NCBI GenBank assembly: GCA_913774955.1
Contig: CAJYKV010000015.1
Coordinates: forward strand, 248,001 to 312,000
Length of the DNA stretch: 64,000 nt
From: an uncultured Acidovorax sp.
GTDB taxonomy: Bacteria > Pseudomonadota > Gammaproteobacteria > Burkholderiales > Burkholderiaceae_C
Reading direction: 5' to 3'
Positions 39,701 through 47,058 of this stretch are shown one piece after another. The notes under the pieces were generated by a model. That model saw only the letters and a program-made list of their open reading frames with translations, did not search any database and was not told the origin of the DNA. Positions within the stretch are counted from its first letter, which is position 1; each line of letters starts with the position of its first letter. Both the position numbers and the translations under genes were made by a program.

Positions 39701-41104
39701 CGGCCCCCGGCTGAGGCCGGAGCGCCGCGCGCGTCCGCGGCATCGGCCTCTGCATCGACCCCGGCTCCGGGCACGACCGGTGCTCCGGAGGCTGCTGCAC
39801 CCACGGGCAAGGGCGCCGGCCGGATGCCCGCCGGCGGCGCGCAGGAATTCCTGCCGACGGTGCTCGCGGCCCGCGCCAGGACCCTGACGCTGCAGGGTCG
39901 CACGCTGCACGACGTGGTGGCCGGCGGATCGCGCGACGGCGCCACGTGGCGCGCGAACCTGGATGCGCGCGAGCTGAACGGCTACGTCGAATACCAGCCG
40001 GGCGGCGCACCGGGCGGCGAGGAATCCGGCGGCCGGGTGTTCGCCCGCCTGTCGCGCCTGTCGGTACCGCAGTCGGAAGCGCAGCAGGTGGAGGAGTCGC
40101 TGCTCGACACCCGCGAGGCCAGCACCACGCTGCCGGCGCTGGACATCGTCGTGCAGGATTTCGAACTGCGCGGCCGGCGCCTGGGGCGCATCGAGGTCGA
40201 AGCGCAGAACCGTGGCGGCACCGGCGGCGCGCCGCGCGAATGGCGGCTGTCCAAGCTCAACCTGTCGGTGCCCGAGGCCACGTTCGCATCGAGCGGCAAC
40301 TGGGTGCTGCTGGGGGGCGGGGGCGCCGCGGGCGCCCGCCGCCGCACGTCCATGGATTTCCGGCTCGACATCCGCGACTCGGGCGAGCTCCTTGCGCGCT
40401 TCGGCATGGAAGGCGTCATCCGCCGCGGCAAGGGCCGCATGGAAGGGCAGGTGGCCTGGATGGGGGCGCCGCTCAGCCCGGACTACCGCTCGATGACCGG
40501 GCACGTGAACCTCAACGTGGAGTCCGGCCAGTTCCTGAAGGCCGATCCGGGCCTCGCCAAGCTCCTCAGCGTCCTGAGCCTGCAGTCGCTGCCGCGCCGC
40601 CTCACGCTCGACTTCCGCGACGTGTTCAGCGAGGGCTTCGCCTTCGACTTCGTGCGTGGCGACGTGCGCATCGACCAGGGCATCGCCACCACCAACAACC
40701 TCCAGATGAAGGGCGTGAACGCCGCCGTGCTGATGGAGGGCAGCGCCGACCTCGACCACGAGACGCAGAACCTGCACGTCGTGGTGGTACCCGAGATCAA
40801 CGCCATGACCGCATCGCTCGTCGCCACCGCGATCAACCCGGTGGTGGGCCTGGGCAGCTTCCTCGCGCAGGTCTTCCTGCGCGGGCCGCTCATCCAGGCC
40901 GCGACCCAGGAGTTCCGCATCGACGGCACCTGGGCCGATCCGCGCATCGTGCGCGTGCCGCGCCGCCGCGCGGGCGCGCAGCCTTCCGGCGCCACGGCGC
41001 CGGATTCCCCCGCAGCCGACCAGGCCCCCGCGCCGGGGACCGCACCGGCCGCTTCCCACCGCCAGGCGCCCGCTGCCCGGGGCGCAGAGGACGACGCACC
41101 ATGA
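36740..41104 (+). CDS. yhdP: YhdP family AsmA-like envelope protein
   Basis: 1454-residue protein with a single N-terminal transmembrane anchor (about residues 20-45, WSLGLLIALWLLVTVAWGVL) and a very long periplasmic part, as in YhdP of E. coli, one of the AsmA-like bridges that carry phospholipid to the outer membrane. The segments MEGQVAWMGAPLSPDYRSMTG and KLLSVLSLQSLPRRLTLDFR near the C-terminus are the conserved AsmA/YhdP end. An Ala/Pro-rich insertion lies at about residues 975-1030, and a charged Pro/Ala tail follows the conserved end. The start at 36740 was chosen for the anchor. It overlaps the next gene by four bases (ATGA). Confidence 0.92.
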   Translation: MIETTPHPSRLLKCMAGLARWSLGLLIALWLLVTVAWGVLHGWIVPRIGEWRPQLEAQATRALGVPVRIGALSARSEGLVPTVELLDVALLDAQGREALRLPRVVASLSPRSALRLGFEQLYIERPELDVRREADGRLVVGGIPVRSQAGPGEGGGAADWLFSQGEVALRGGTVRWTDAMRGAPPLALSDVDIVLRNRGWRHAMRLDATPPPEWGDRFSVMGRFRQPLLTTHGGAWKQWSGQLFAQFGRVDVSRLRQHADIDGIDVVRGRGALRAWLDVRRGEVAGGTADVALADVEAALGAGLEPLALAAVAGRVGGRWLDGGFEASTQGLQFLTRDGLRWPGGNASVRVTGRDPVAPEREQGELRADRLDLAALSQIASRLPLGAPLHAALGRYGPRGIVQEVQAGWRGPVDAPRQYQARGRVVGLAVADAAPGDGAGAGARPSGVPGVRGAALDFELTQAGGKASLAIEDGALVLPGVFEEPTVPVDRLTASVRWQLEGERIAVQVPDLQFANADAQGDARIAWSTSDAARAAGRSRFPGVLDLSGALHRADGTRVHRYLPLSIPAETRHYVRDAVTAGTASGVQFRVKGDLHDMPFSHGGPGEFRIAAQLKGVTYAYVPPGLQHAGDPAWPALTQLAGELVFDRSSMAVRGASGSFAGTPRLRVERVEARIPDLAHSVVGVQAQAQGPLSDMLAFMAASPLSRLTSHALDGATGTGPAGLQLSLSLPISHIDQSKVQGSVTLAGNDVRITPDVPLISRARGAVQFSDTGFTLAGVQGRALGGDLRLEGGMRAPAPGSTGHESSVQVRGQGVATAEGLRQATQWPGVPELARRASGSAAYALTLGVRRGLPEVLVTTNLQGMALDLPAPLGKSADVVVPLRYESQLARESTVPAAAGAAAPPLREQMAVEIGGIGSASYLLDHSGPVPRVLRGAIAIGLPPGETAAMPEQGVSANVRTEHLDLDAWQQALAAAAPSAGASALDARPPAEAGAPRASAASASASTPAPGTTGAPEAAAPTGKGAGRMPAGGAQEFLPTVLAARARTLTLQGRTLHDVVAGGSRDGATWRANLDARELNGYVEYQPGGAPGGEESGGRVFARLSRLSVPQSEAQQVEESLLDTREASTTLPALDIVVQDFELRGRRLGRIEVEAQNRGGTGGAPREWRLSKLNLSVPEATFASSGNWVLLGGGGAAGARRRTSMDFRLDIRDSGELLARFGMEGVIRRGKGRMEGQVAWMGAPLSPDYRSMTGHVNLNVESGQFLKADPGLAKLLSVLSLQSLPRRLTLDFRDVFSEGFAFDFVRGDVRIDQGIATTNNLQMKGVNAAVLMEGSADLDHETQNLHVVVVPEINAMTASLVATAINPVVGLGSFLAQVFLRGPLIQAATQEFRIDGTWADPRIVRVPRRRAGAQPSGATAPDSPAADQAPAPGTAPAASHRQAPAARGAEDDAP

Positions 41105-41919
41105 TGAAAGCCGCCGCACTGCAGATGGTTTCCGGAACGCAGGTCCGGGACAACCTCGCCCAGGCCCGCCGCCTGCTGGAAGAGGCCGCCGCCGAAGGCG
41201 TGGAACTGGCCGCGCTGCCGGAATACTTCTGCGCCATGGGCGCGCGCGACACCGACAAGCTGGCGCTGCGCGAAACCTTCGGCGACGGCGAGATCCAGGG
41301 CTTCCTCGCCCAGGCTGCGCGCGAGCTCGGGCTCTGGATCGTGGGCGGCACGCTGCCGCTGCGCTGCGACAGCGACCGGCACGTGCGCAACACCACGCTC
41401 GTCTTCTCGCCCGCGGGCGACTGCGTGGCGCGCTACGACAAGATCCACCTGTTCCGCTTCGACAACGGCCGCGAGCGCTTCGACGAGGCCGCCGTGATCG
41501 AGGCCGGCAGCGAGCCGGCGCGCTTCGCCATGACCGCGCGCGACGGTTCGGCCTGGCGCGTGGGCCTGTCGGTCTGCTACGACCTGCGCTTCCCGGAGCT
41601 GTACCGCGCGCACGCCCGCGCCGGCGCCGACGTGCTGCTCGTGCCCAGTGCCTTCACCCACACGACGGGCCAGGCCCACTGGGAGGTGCTGCTGCGCGCC
41701 CGCGCGGTGGAGAACCTCGCCTACGTCGTCGCGCCGGCCCAGGGCGGCCTGCACGAGAACGGCCGGCGCACCTGGGGCCACAGCATGGTGGTGGACCCGT
41801 GGGGAGAGGTGCTGGCGCAATGCGCCGAGGGCACTGCGGTGGTGGCCGGCACGCTCGACGCTGGACGGCTGCGGCAGGTGCGCACGCAGCTGCCGGCGCT
41901 GGACCACCGCGTGCTGTGA
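41101..41919 (+). CDS. carbon-nitrogen hydrolase (Nit1-like amidase)
   Basis: 272-residue nitrilase-superfamily hydrolase with the catalytic triad Glu (LPEYF, about residue 41), Lys (YDKIHLF, about 116) and Cys (LSVCYDLRFPELYR, about 159). Close homologues are the bacterial Nit1-type enzymes whose characterised members act on deaminated glutathione as repair amidases, so that is the most likely activity. yhdP-nit adjacency is common in proteobacteria. Start codon ATG at 41101 overlaps the yhdP stop; the neighbouring ATG at 41104 is an equal alternative. Confidence 0.94.
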   Translation: MMKAAALQMVSGTQVRDNLAQARRLLEEAAAEGVELAALPEYFCAMGARDTDKLALRETFGDGEIQGFLAQAARELGLWIVGGTLPLRCDSDRHVRNTTLVFSPAGDCVARYDKIHLFRFDNGRERFDEAAVIEAGSEPARFAMTARDGSAWRVGLSVCYDLRFPELYRAHARAGADVLLVPSAFTHTTGQAHWEVLLRARAVENLAYVVAPAQGGLHENGRRTWGHSMVVDPWGEVLAQCAEGTAVVAGTLDAGRLRQVRTQLPALDHRVL

Positions 41920-41926
41920 ACCCGCC

Positions 41927-44098
41927 GTGAGCGCCGTGCCGTCCTCCTCCGATACCGCGCCGTCCGCAGCCGCAGCCGCAGCCACAGCCACAGCCGCGCC
42001 CGTGCCGCCGCCCGGGCCCGGGGTGGCCACGCGGGGGCGCTGGTCCTGGCGCCGCTGGCGCAGCGCATGGCGGCGCTGGTCGCTCTGGACGGCGCTGGTG
42101 CTGCTCGTGGCGGGCATGCTGGTCACGCAGGTGTGGCTGGCGGGCCGCTACGAGGCCACCGAGGTGCAGAACCGCCTGGAGCGCGACGCGGCCGATGCCG
42201 TCGCCGACCTGCGCACCGGCTTCACCCACAACCTGCAGAACCTGCAGGCGCTGCAGGCGGGCGATCCGGACATCGCCAGCTGGGAAGAGCGCTCCGCCCG
42301 GCTGCTCGGCATCCGCCGCGAACTGGTGCGCGTCGAATGGCGCGACCCGTCGCTGCGCGTGCGCGCCCACGCCGAGACGCCCTACCGGCCGGTGCAGTGG
42401 GACGCCGACGCACGCGGCAGTGCCCACTCCAACACCGCCCTGGCCTGCGGCAACGCGCGGCGCGTGGGCGGGCCCTCGTACTCCGGCAGCTACTACCAGC
42501 CCCTGGGCGAGGGACGCGGCACCGAGATGATGGAGCTGTGCATTCCGCTCACGCACGAGGGCGTGAGCACCGGCTACCTCGTCGCCACCTATTCGCTGCA
42601 GAACGTGCTGGTGGAAATGGTGGTGCCGGGCCTCAAGCGCGGCCAGGAGGTGTCGTTCACCGAAGCCGACGGCACCCGCCTCGCGATGGTGGGGGCCAAC
42701 CGGCGCGGCATGCGCATGTTCAGCACGCAGCAGCTCTTCGACCTGCCCGGCACGGCCCTGGTGCTGCGCATGGACAGCTGGCACAGCGCCCCCAGCGTCT
42801 TTCCCAACGTGCTCACCGCGCTGGTGACGGCGATGTCGATCGCTCTGGTCACCGTGCTCGTGGTGCTGGTGCGCGACAACCGCCGCCGGCTGCGCGCCGA
42901 GCGCGACCTGGGCGACGCGCTCGCCTTCCGCAAGGCCATGGAGGATTCGCTGGTGACCGGGCTGCGCGCGCGCGACCTGCAGGGCCGCATCACGTATGTG
43001 AACCCGGCCTTCTGCGAGATGGTGGGCTTCCCCGCGCAGGAACTGCTCGGCCAGGCCGACCGGCCGCCCTACTGGCCGCCCGAGTTCGCCGACGAATACT
43101 GGCAGCGGCAGCAGAGCCGGCTCGCGGGCCAGCATCCGCCCCCGCGCGAGGGCTATGAATCCACCTTCATGCGCAAGGACGGCACGCGCTTTCCGGTCAT
43201 GATCTTCGAGGCGCCGCTGATCAACGCGCAGGGCCTGCACACGGGCTGGATGAGCGCCTTCCTGGACGTGAGCGAGCAGCGCCGCGTCGAGGAGCTCTCC
43301 CGGGCCTCGCAGGAGCGCCTGCAGGCTACCGCGCGGCTCGCCACCGTGGGCGAGATGGCCTCGCTGCTGAGCCACGAACTGAACCAGCCGCTGGCGGCGA
43401 TCGCGAGCTACGCCTCCGGGTCGATCAACCTGCTCGAGAGCGCGCCGCCCGGGCAGGACGGCGGGGCCGCCACGGCCTCGTACCTGCCGGACGTGCGCGT
43501 GGCCCTGCAGCGCATCGCCCAGCAGGCCGAGCGCGCGGGCCGCGTCATCAAGAGCGTGCACGACTTCGTGCGACGCCGCGACCAGACGCGCGAGCCGGTC
43601 GCCCCGGAAGACCTGCTGGACGCGGTGCTGCCGCTGATCCGCCTGCAGGCCCACAAGCTGCGCGTGCAGATCCGCATCGCCGTGGAGCCCCAACTGCCCC
43701 GCGTGCTGTGCGACCGCACGATGGTGGAGCAGGTGCTGCTCAACCTCGCGCGTAACTCCATGCAGGCCATGGACGAGCCCGGCACGCCGCAGCGGCTGCT
43801 CGAGCTGCGCGTGCGCCGCGCCGCCTCCAACGCCCAGAACGCGTGGATCGAATTCCAGGTGATCGACGGCGGCCCCGGCATCGCGCCCGAGGTCGGCGCC
43901 AAGCTGTTCACGCCGTTCTTCACCACCCGCGCCGAGGGCATGGGGCTGGGCCTGAGCCTGTGCCGCACCGTGGTCGAACAGCACGGCGGCTTCCTGGGCC
44001 ACGCGCCGCACGCGCCGCGTGGTACGGTATTCACCTTCACCCTGCCGGCCTGCCCCGCCGCAGGAACCGACACCGACCCTGCCCACCCTTCTGCCTGA
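41927..44098 (+). CDS. PAS-containing membrane sensor histidine kinase
   Basis: 723 residues from a GTG start, chosen because the only in-frame ATGs lie inside or after TM1. TM1 is at about residues 50-72; a periplasmic sensor domain spans about 73-290; TM2 is at about 295-317. A PAS domain (about 333-440, YVNPAFCEMVGFPAQELLGQ) precedes the DHp helix with H-box SHELNQPLAAIASY (His about 483). The ATPase domain has LLNLARNSMQAM, DGGPGI and GLGLSLC. The architecture resembles TtrS/FixL/DctB-type kinases. The next gene is its response regulator, sharing one base. The signal is unknown. The N-terminal tail contains an Ala/Thr hexanucleotide repeat. Confidence 0.92.
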   Translation: MSAVPSSSDTAPSAAAAAATATAAPVPPPGPGVATRGRWSWRRWRSAWRRWSLWTALVLLVAGMLVTQVWLAGRYEATEVQNRLERDAADAVADLRTGFTHNLQNLQALQAGDPDIASWEERSARLLGIRRELVRVEWRDPSLRVRAHAETPYRPVQWDADARGSAHSNTALACGNARRVGGPSYSGSYYQPLGEGRGTEMMELCIPLTHEGVSTGYLVATYSLQNVLVEMVVPGLKRGQEVSFTEADGTRLAMVGANRRGMRMFSTQQLFDLPGTALVLRMDSWHSAPSVFPNVLTALVTAMSIALVTVLVVLVRDNRRRLRAERDLGDALAFRKAMEDSLVTGLRARDLQGRITYVNPAFCEMVGFPAQELLGQADRPPYWPPEFADEYWQRQQSRLAGQHPPPREGYESTFMRKDGTRFPVMIFEAPLINAQGLHTGWMSAFLDVSEQRRVEELSRASQERLQATARLATVGEMASLLSHELNQPLAAIASYASGSINLLESAPPGQDGGAATASYLPDVRVALQRIAQQAERAGRVIKSVHDFVRRRDQTREPVAPEDLLDAVLPLIRLQAHKLRVQIRIAVEPQLPRVLCDRTMVEQVLLNLARNSMQAMDEPGTPQRLLELRVRRAASNAQNAWIEFQVIDGGPGIAPEVGAKLFTPFFTTRAEGMGLGLSLCRTVVEQHGGFLGHAPHAPRGTVFTFTLPACPAAGTDTDPAHPSA
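41965..41994 (+). repeat. hexanucleotide repeat in the kinase N-terminus
   Basis: Three CGCAGC units followed by two CACAGC units, encoding an Ala/Thr tract (AAAAAATATAA-like) ahead of TM1. Copy-number change would stay in frame. Confidence 0.8.
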
Positions 44099-44727
44099 TG
44101 GAACCCGTCTCCAACGCCACCGTGTACATCGTGGACGACGACGCCGGCGTGCGCGAAGCGCTCGCCTGGCTGCTGCGCTCGCGCCGCGTTCCCAGCGAAT
44201 CCTTCGACAGCGCTGAGGCCTTCGAGGCCGCGCTGGGCGAGCGCCCCATGCCGCGCCATCCCTGCTGCCTGCTGCTGGACGTGCGCATGCCCGGCATGAG
44301 CGGCCTGGCGCTCTTCGACCGGCTGGCCGAGCGCGGCCTCATCGCGGCCATGCCGGTGATCTTCCTCACGGGCCATGCCGACGTGCCCACGGCGGTGGCC
44401 ACCGTCAAGCGCGGCGCCTTCGATTTCTGCGAGAAGCCGTTTTCCGACAACCTGCTGGTGGACCGCATCGAGCAGGCGATCGCGCAGTCGGCCCGCCATC
44501 TCGAGTCCGTGCACCAGCGCGACGACCTGCAGCAGCGGCTCTCCGAGCTGACCGACCGCGAGCGCGACGTCATGCGGCTGGTGGTGGAAGGATTGCCGAA
44601 CAAACTGATCGCCGACCAGCTGGACATCAGCGTGCGCACGGTGGAAGTCCACCGCGCGCGCGTGTTCGACAAGATGCAGGTGAAATCGGCCGTCGAGCTG
44701 GCGAACCTGCTCCGATCGGCCGATTGA
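44098..44727 (+). CDS. FixJ/NarL-type response regulator
   Basis: 209 residues. The receiver domain (about 1-125) has the acidic pocket VDDD, the phospho-acceptor Asp in LLLDVRMPGMSG (about residue 61), and the conserved Thr and Lys (FLTGHAD, CEKPF). A short linker joins it to a LuxR-type helix-turn-helix (about 145-205; LTDRERDVMRLVVEGLPNK and SVRTVEVHRARVFDKM). The FixJ/TtrR-like layout matches the kinase just upstream. ATG overlaps the kinase stop (TGATG), so stoichiometry is translationally coupled. Target genes are not evident in the window. Confidence 0.94.
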   Translation: MEPVSNATVYIVDDDAGVREALAWLLRSRRVPSESFDSAEAFEAALGERPMPRHPCCLLLDVRMPGMSGLALFDRLAERGLIAAMPVIFLTGHADVPTAVATVKRGAFDFCEKPFSDNLLVDRIEQAIAQSARHLESVHQRDDLQQRLSELTDRERDVMRLVVEGLPNKLIADQLDISVRTVEVHRARVFDKMQVKSAVELANLLRSAD

Positions 44728-44744
44728 GGATCAAGCGTTCGAAC

Positions 44745-44768
44745 GGTCCCGCGGGGTCGCGCGGGACC
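44745..44768. terminator. hairpin between convergent response-regulator and OmpA-lipoprotein genes
   Basis: Perfect 9-bp stem GGTCCCGCG/CGCGGGACC with a 6-nt loop, centred in the 52-bp gap between two converging genes. There is no T-run on either strand, so a bidirectional terminator role is likely only by position. Confidence 0.45.
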
Positions 44769-44779
44769 GGGCCGGTGCG

Positions 44780-45433
44780 TCAGCCCTGGCGCTGGCGCTC
44801 GCCCACGTAGATCTCGACGCGGCGGTTGCGGGCGCGGCCGTCGGCCGTGTCGTTGCTGGCGATCGGCTCGCGCGCGCCGCGGCCTTCCACCTGGATGCGC
44901 CCGCCGTTCACGCCGTGCGAGGTGAGGTAGTTGCGCGTGCTGGTGGCGCGGTCGAGCGACAGCGGGTTGTTGATCGCGTCCGTGCCGGTGGAGTCGGTGT
45001 AGCCGACGATGCGCACTTCGGCGTTGGGGTTGTTGCGCAGGCCTTCGGCGAAGCGGTCCAGCACCGGGGCGAAGTTCGACTGGATGTCGGAACGGTTGGT
45101 GGCGAACGAGATGTCGCTCGGGATGTCGAGCTTCAGCTGGTTGTCGGCCGTCTGCGTGACCACCACGCCCGTGCCGCGCGTTACCTGCTGCATTTCCTGC
45201 TTCTGGCGCTCCATGTGCTGCGACCAGATGTACGAGCCCAGGGCGCCCACGCCCGCGCCGATCACCGCGCCGGTGCCGGCGTTGCCGCCCGTCACGGCGC
45301 CCAGCACGGCGCCGCCGGCGGCACCGATGCCCGCCCCGGTGGCCGTGCGGCGCTGGGTGTCGGTCATGTTGGCGCAGCCGCTGGCGAGCAGGACGGCGGC
45401 GGTGGCGGCGATGAGGGTGCGGGATACGCGCAT
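44780..45433 (-). CDS. OmpA-family lipoprotein with glycine-zipper (YiaD-like)
   Basis: 217 residues. The signal peptide ends with the lipobox LASGC (Cys20). A glycine-zipper segment (GAGIGAAGGAVLGAVTGG and GAVIGAGVGALG, about residues 33-67) precedes an OmpA/MotB-like peptidoglycan-binding domain (about 105-215) with the diagnostic VRIVGYTDSTGTDAINNPLS and NRRVEIYV. It is anchored to the outer membrane by lipid and to peptidoglycan through the OmpA domain. The start follows AAGGAG with 7-nt spacing. It stands as a single gene convergent with the response regulator. Confidence 0.94.
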   Translation of the reverse strand: MRVSRTLIAATAAVLLASGCANMTDTQRRTATGAGIGAAGGAVLGAVTGGNAGTGAVIGAGVGALGSYIWSQHMERQKQEMQQVTRGTGVVVTQTADNQLKLDIPSDISFATNRSDIQSNFAPVLDRFAEGLRNNPNAEVRIVGYTDSTGTDAINNPLSLDRATSTRNYLTSHGVNGGRIQVEGRGAREPIASNDTADGRARNRRVEIYVGERQRQG

Positions 45434-45612
45434 GGAAGGCTCCTTCTGTTTCTGTCGTGTGAGGGCGGTGCCGGCCGGCCGTGATGGCTGGCATGGAAGC
45501 GGGGGGCAGCGCGTCGAGCCGCGTTCCCGTCCAGTGGGCGCCTGGGGGAATTCTTGGCGCCGCCCGGGCCCGCCGTGACCGGCGGAAGCCGCCAGCGCAT
45601 GCAGGCGGCGTC

Positions 45613-45747
45613 CTACTTTCCCTCGTCCGGCGGCTCGCCGTCCCGGGGCGGCAGCTCGCCCCGGGGGCGTCCCGAGAACATGGTCCACCACACGATGGCG
45701 ACGAGCACGGCCAGCGCCAGCAATGCTTCAAGCAAAATCAGCCCCAT
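45613..45747 (-). CDS. small single-pass membrane protein (44 aa)
   Basis: Encodes 44 residues: a hydrophobic N-terminal helix (MGLILLEALLALAVLVAIVWW) and a charged, Pro-rich tail (PRDGEPPDEGK). It has a credible ribosome site (GGAG 4 nt before the ATG, a second AGGAG further up). Its ATG overlaps the ATG of mltA on the opposite strand by two bases, so the genes are strictly head to head. No family is recognised. The clean signal-anchor pattern and ribosome site support a real gene, but it could be chance in this GC-rich sequence. Confidence 0.5.
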   Translation of the reverse strand: MGLILLEALLALAVLVAIVWWTMFSGRPRGELPPRDGEPPDEGK

Positions 45748-46924
45748 GAATCTCCGTCTCCTGCGCCTGGTGACAATGGCGCTGATTGTAGGAACGCTGG
45801 CCGCCTGCTCCACGCGGCCGCCCGCACCGTCCCCGGTCCCCGTTCCGTCGTCGCCCACCGGTCCCCTCGTCACGCTGCCTCCGGGGCCTGGCGTGCCGCT
45901 GCCACCCGAACCCGGCGGGCCGCTTCCCCCGCCCATGGCCCAGCCCAAGAGCCGCTGGATCCCGGTGCACTGGAACGAGCTGCCGGGCTTCTCCACCGAC
46001 GCGCTGTACGAGGCCTGGAACGCCTGGCTGCGCAGCTGCGAACGCCCGCTGCCGGCCTTCGCGCCGCTGTGCCCCGAGATCCGCCGCCTCTCCATCGCCA
46101 CGCCGGAGGAGCAGCGCGAATGGATGGTGGCGCGCCTGCAGCCCTACCGGATCGAGGCGCTGGACGGCAATGCGGACGGCATGCTCACCAGCTACTACGA
46201 GCCGTACCTCGACGCCGCCCGCAACCCGGGCAACGGCTTCACCGTGCCGCTCTACGCCCTGCCCAACGGCTTCGGCCAGCGCAAGCCCTGGTACACGCGC
46301 CAGCAGATCGACACCCTGCCCGAAGCGCAGGCCGCGCTCGCGGGCCGGGTCATCGCCTGGGTGCGCGACCCGGTCGAGGCCCTGGTGGTGCACATTCAGG
46401 GATCCGGACGGCTGCGCATCCAGGAGCCCGACGGCTCCGTGCGCCTCGTGCGCGTGGCGTTCGCCGGCACCAACGACCAGCCCTACCAGAGCGTCGGCCG
46501 CTGGCTGCTCGACCAGGGCCTGGTGCGCGACGCCACCTGGCCCGGCATCCGCGCCTGGACGCTGCAGAACCCGCAGCGCGTGCAGGAAATGCTCTGGGCC
46601 AATCCGCGCTACGTGTTCTTCCGCGAGGAAGCGCTGTCGCCCATGGACGCGGCCTTCGGACCGCGCGGCGCACAGGGCGTGCCGCTCACCCCGGGCCGCT
46701 CCATCGCCGTCGACCGTCAGAGCATTCCCTACGGCACGCCCGTCTGGCTGGCCTCCGGCGGGCCCACGGCGCAGCTGCAGCGGCTGGTGCTGGCGCAGGA
46801 CACCGGCTCCGCCATCCTGGGCGCCGTGCGGGCGGACTATTTCGCTGGCTGGGGCGCCGAGGCGGGCGAGCTGGCCGGCCGGCTCAAGCAGGGGCTGCGG
46901 CTCTGGGCGCTGTGGCCGAGGTGA
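45746..46924 (+). CDS. mltA: membrane-bound lytic murein transglycosylase A
   Basis: 392-residue MltA, an outer membrane lipoprotein that cleaves peptidoglycan glycan strands to 1,6-anhydro products. The lipobox LAAC has Cys21. A Pro-rich linker (about 25-65) leads to the MltA barrel domain (about 90-290; GMLTSYYEPYLDAARNPGNG, VHIQGSGRLRI) and a 3D domain with the catalytic Asp motif AQDTGSAILGAVRADYFAG (about 350-368). The start MNLRLLRL gives the expected basic signal peptide; no strong Shine-Dalgarno sequence precedes it. It is head to head with a 44-residue membrane protein gene. Confidence 0.94.
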   Translation: MNLRLLRLVTMALIVGTLAACSTRPPAPSPVPVPSSPTGPLVTLPPGPGVPLPPEPGGPLPPPMAQPKSRWIPVHWNELPGFSTDALYEAWNAWLRSCERPLPAFAPLCPEIRRLSIATPEEQREWMVARLQPYRIEALDGNADGMLTSYYEPYLDAARNPGNGFTVPLYALPNGFGQRKPWYTRQQIDTLPEAQAALAGRVIAWVRDPVEALVVHIQGSGRLRIQEPDGSVRLVRVAFAGTNDQPYQSVGRWLLDQGLVRDATWPGIRAWTLQNPQRVQEMLWANPRYVFFREEALSPMDAAFGPRGAQGVPLTPGRSIAVDRQSIPYGTPVWLASGGPTAQLQRLVLAQDTGSAILGAVRADYFAGWGAEAGELAGRLKQGLRLWALWPR

Positions 46925-47058
46925 GCCGAAGCCTCTTCGTGCCGGCAACGCAGCTCCGGCCGGTGGCGACGCGGCGTGCATGTGACGTCCGCCGCCCCAG
47001 AACGTTCTGCGGATCGTGTAGTCTGGGCTCTCCATAACCACAGCAGGGAGAGAGAACC

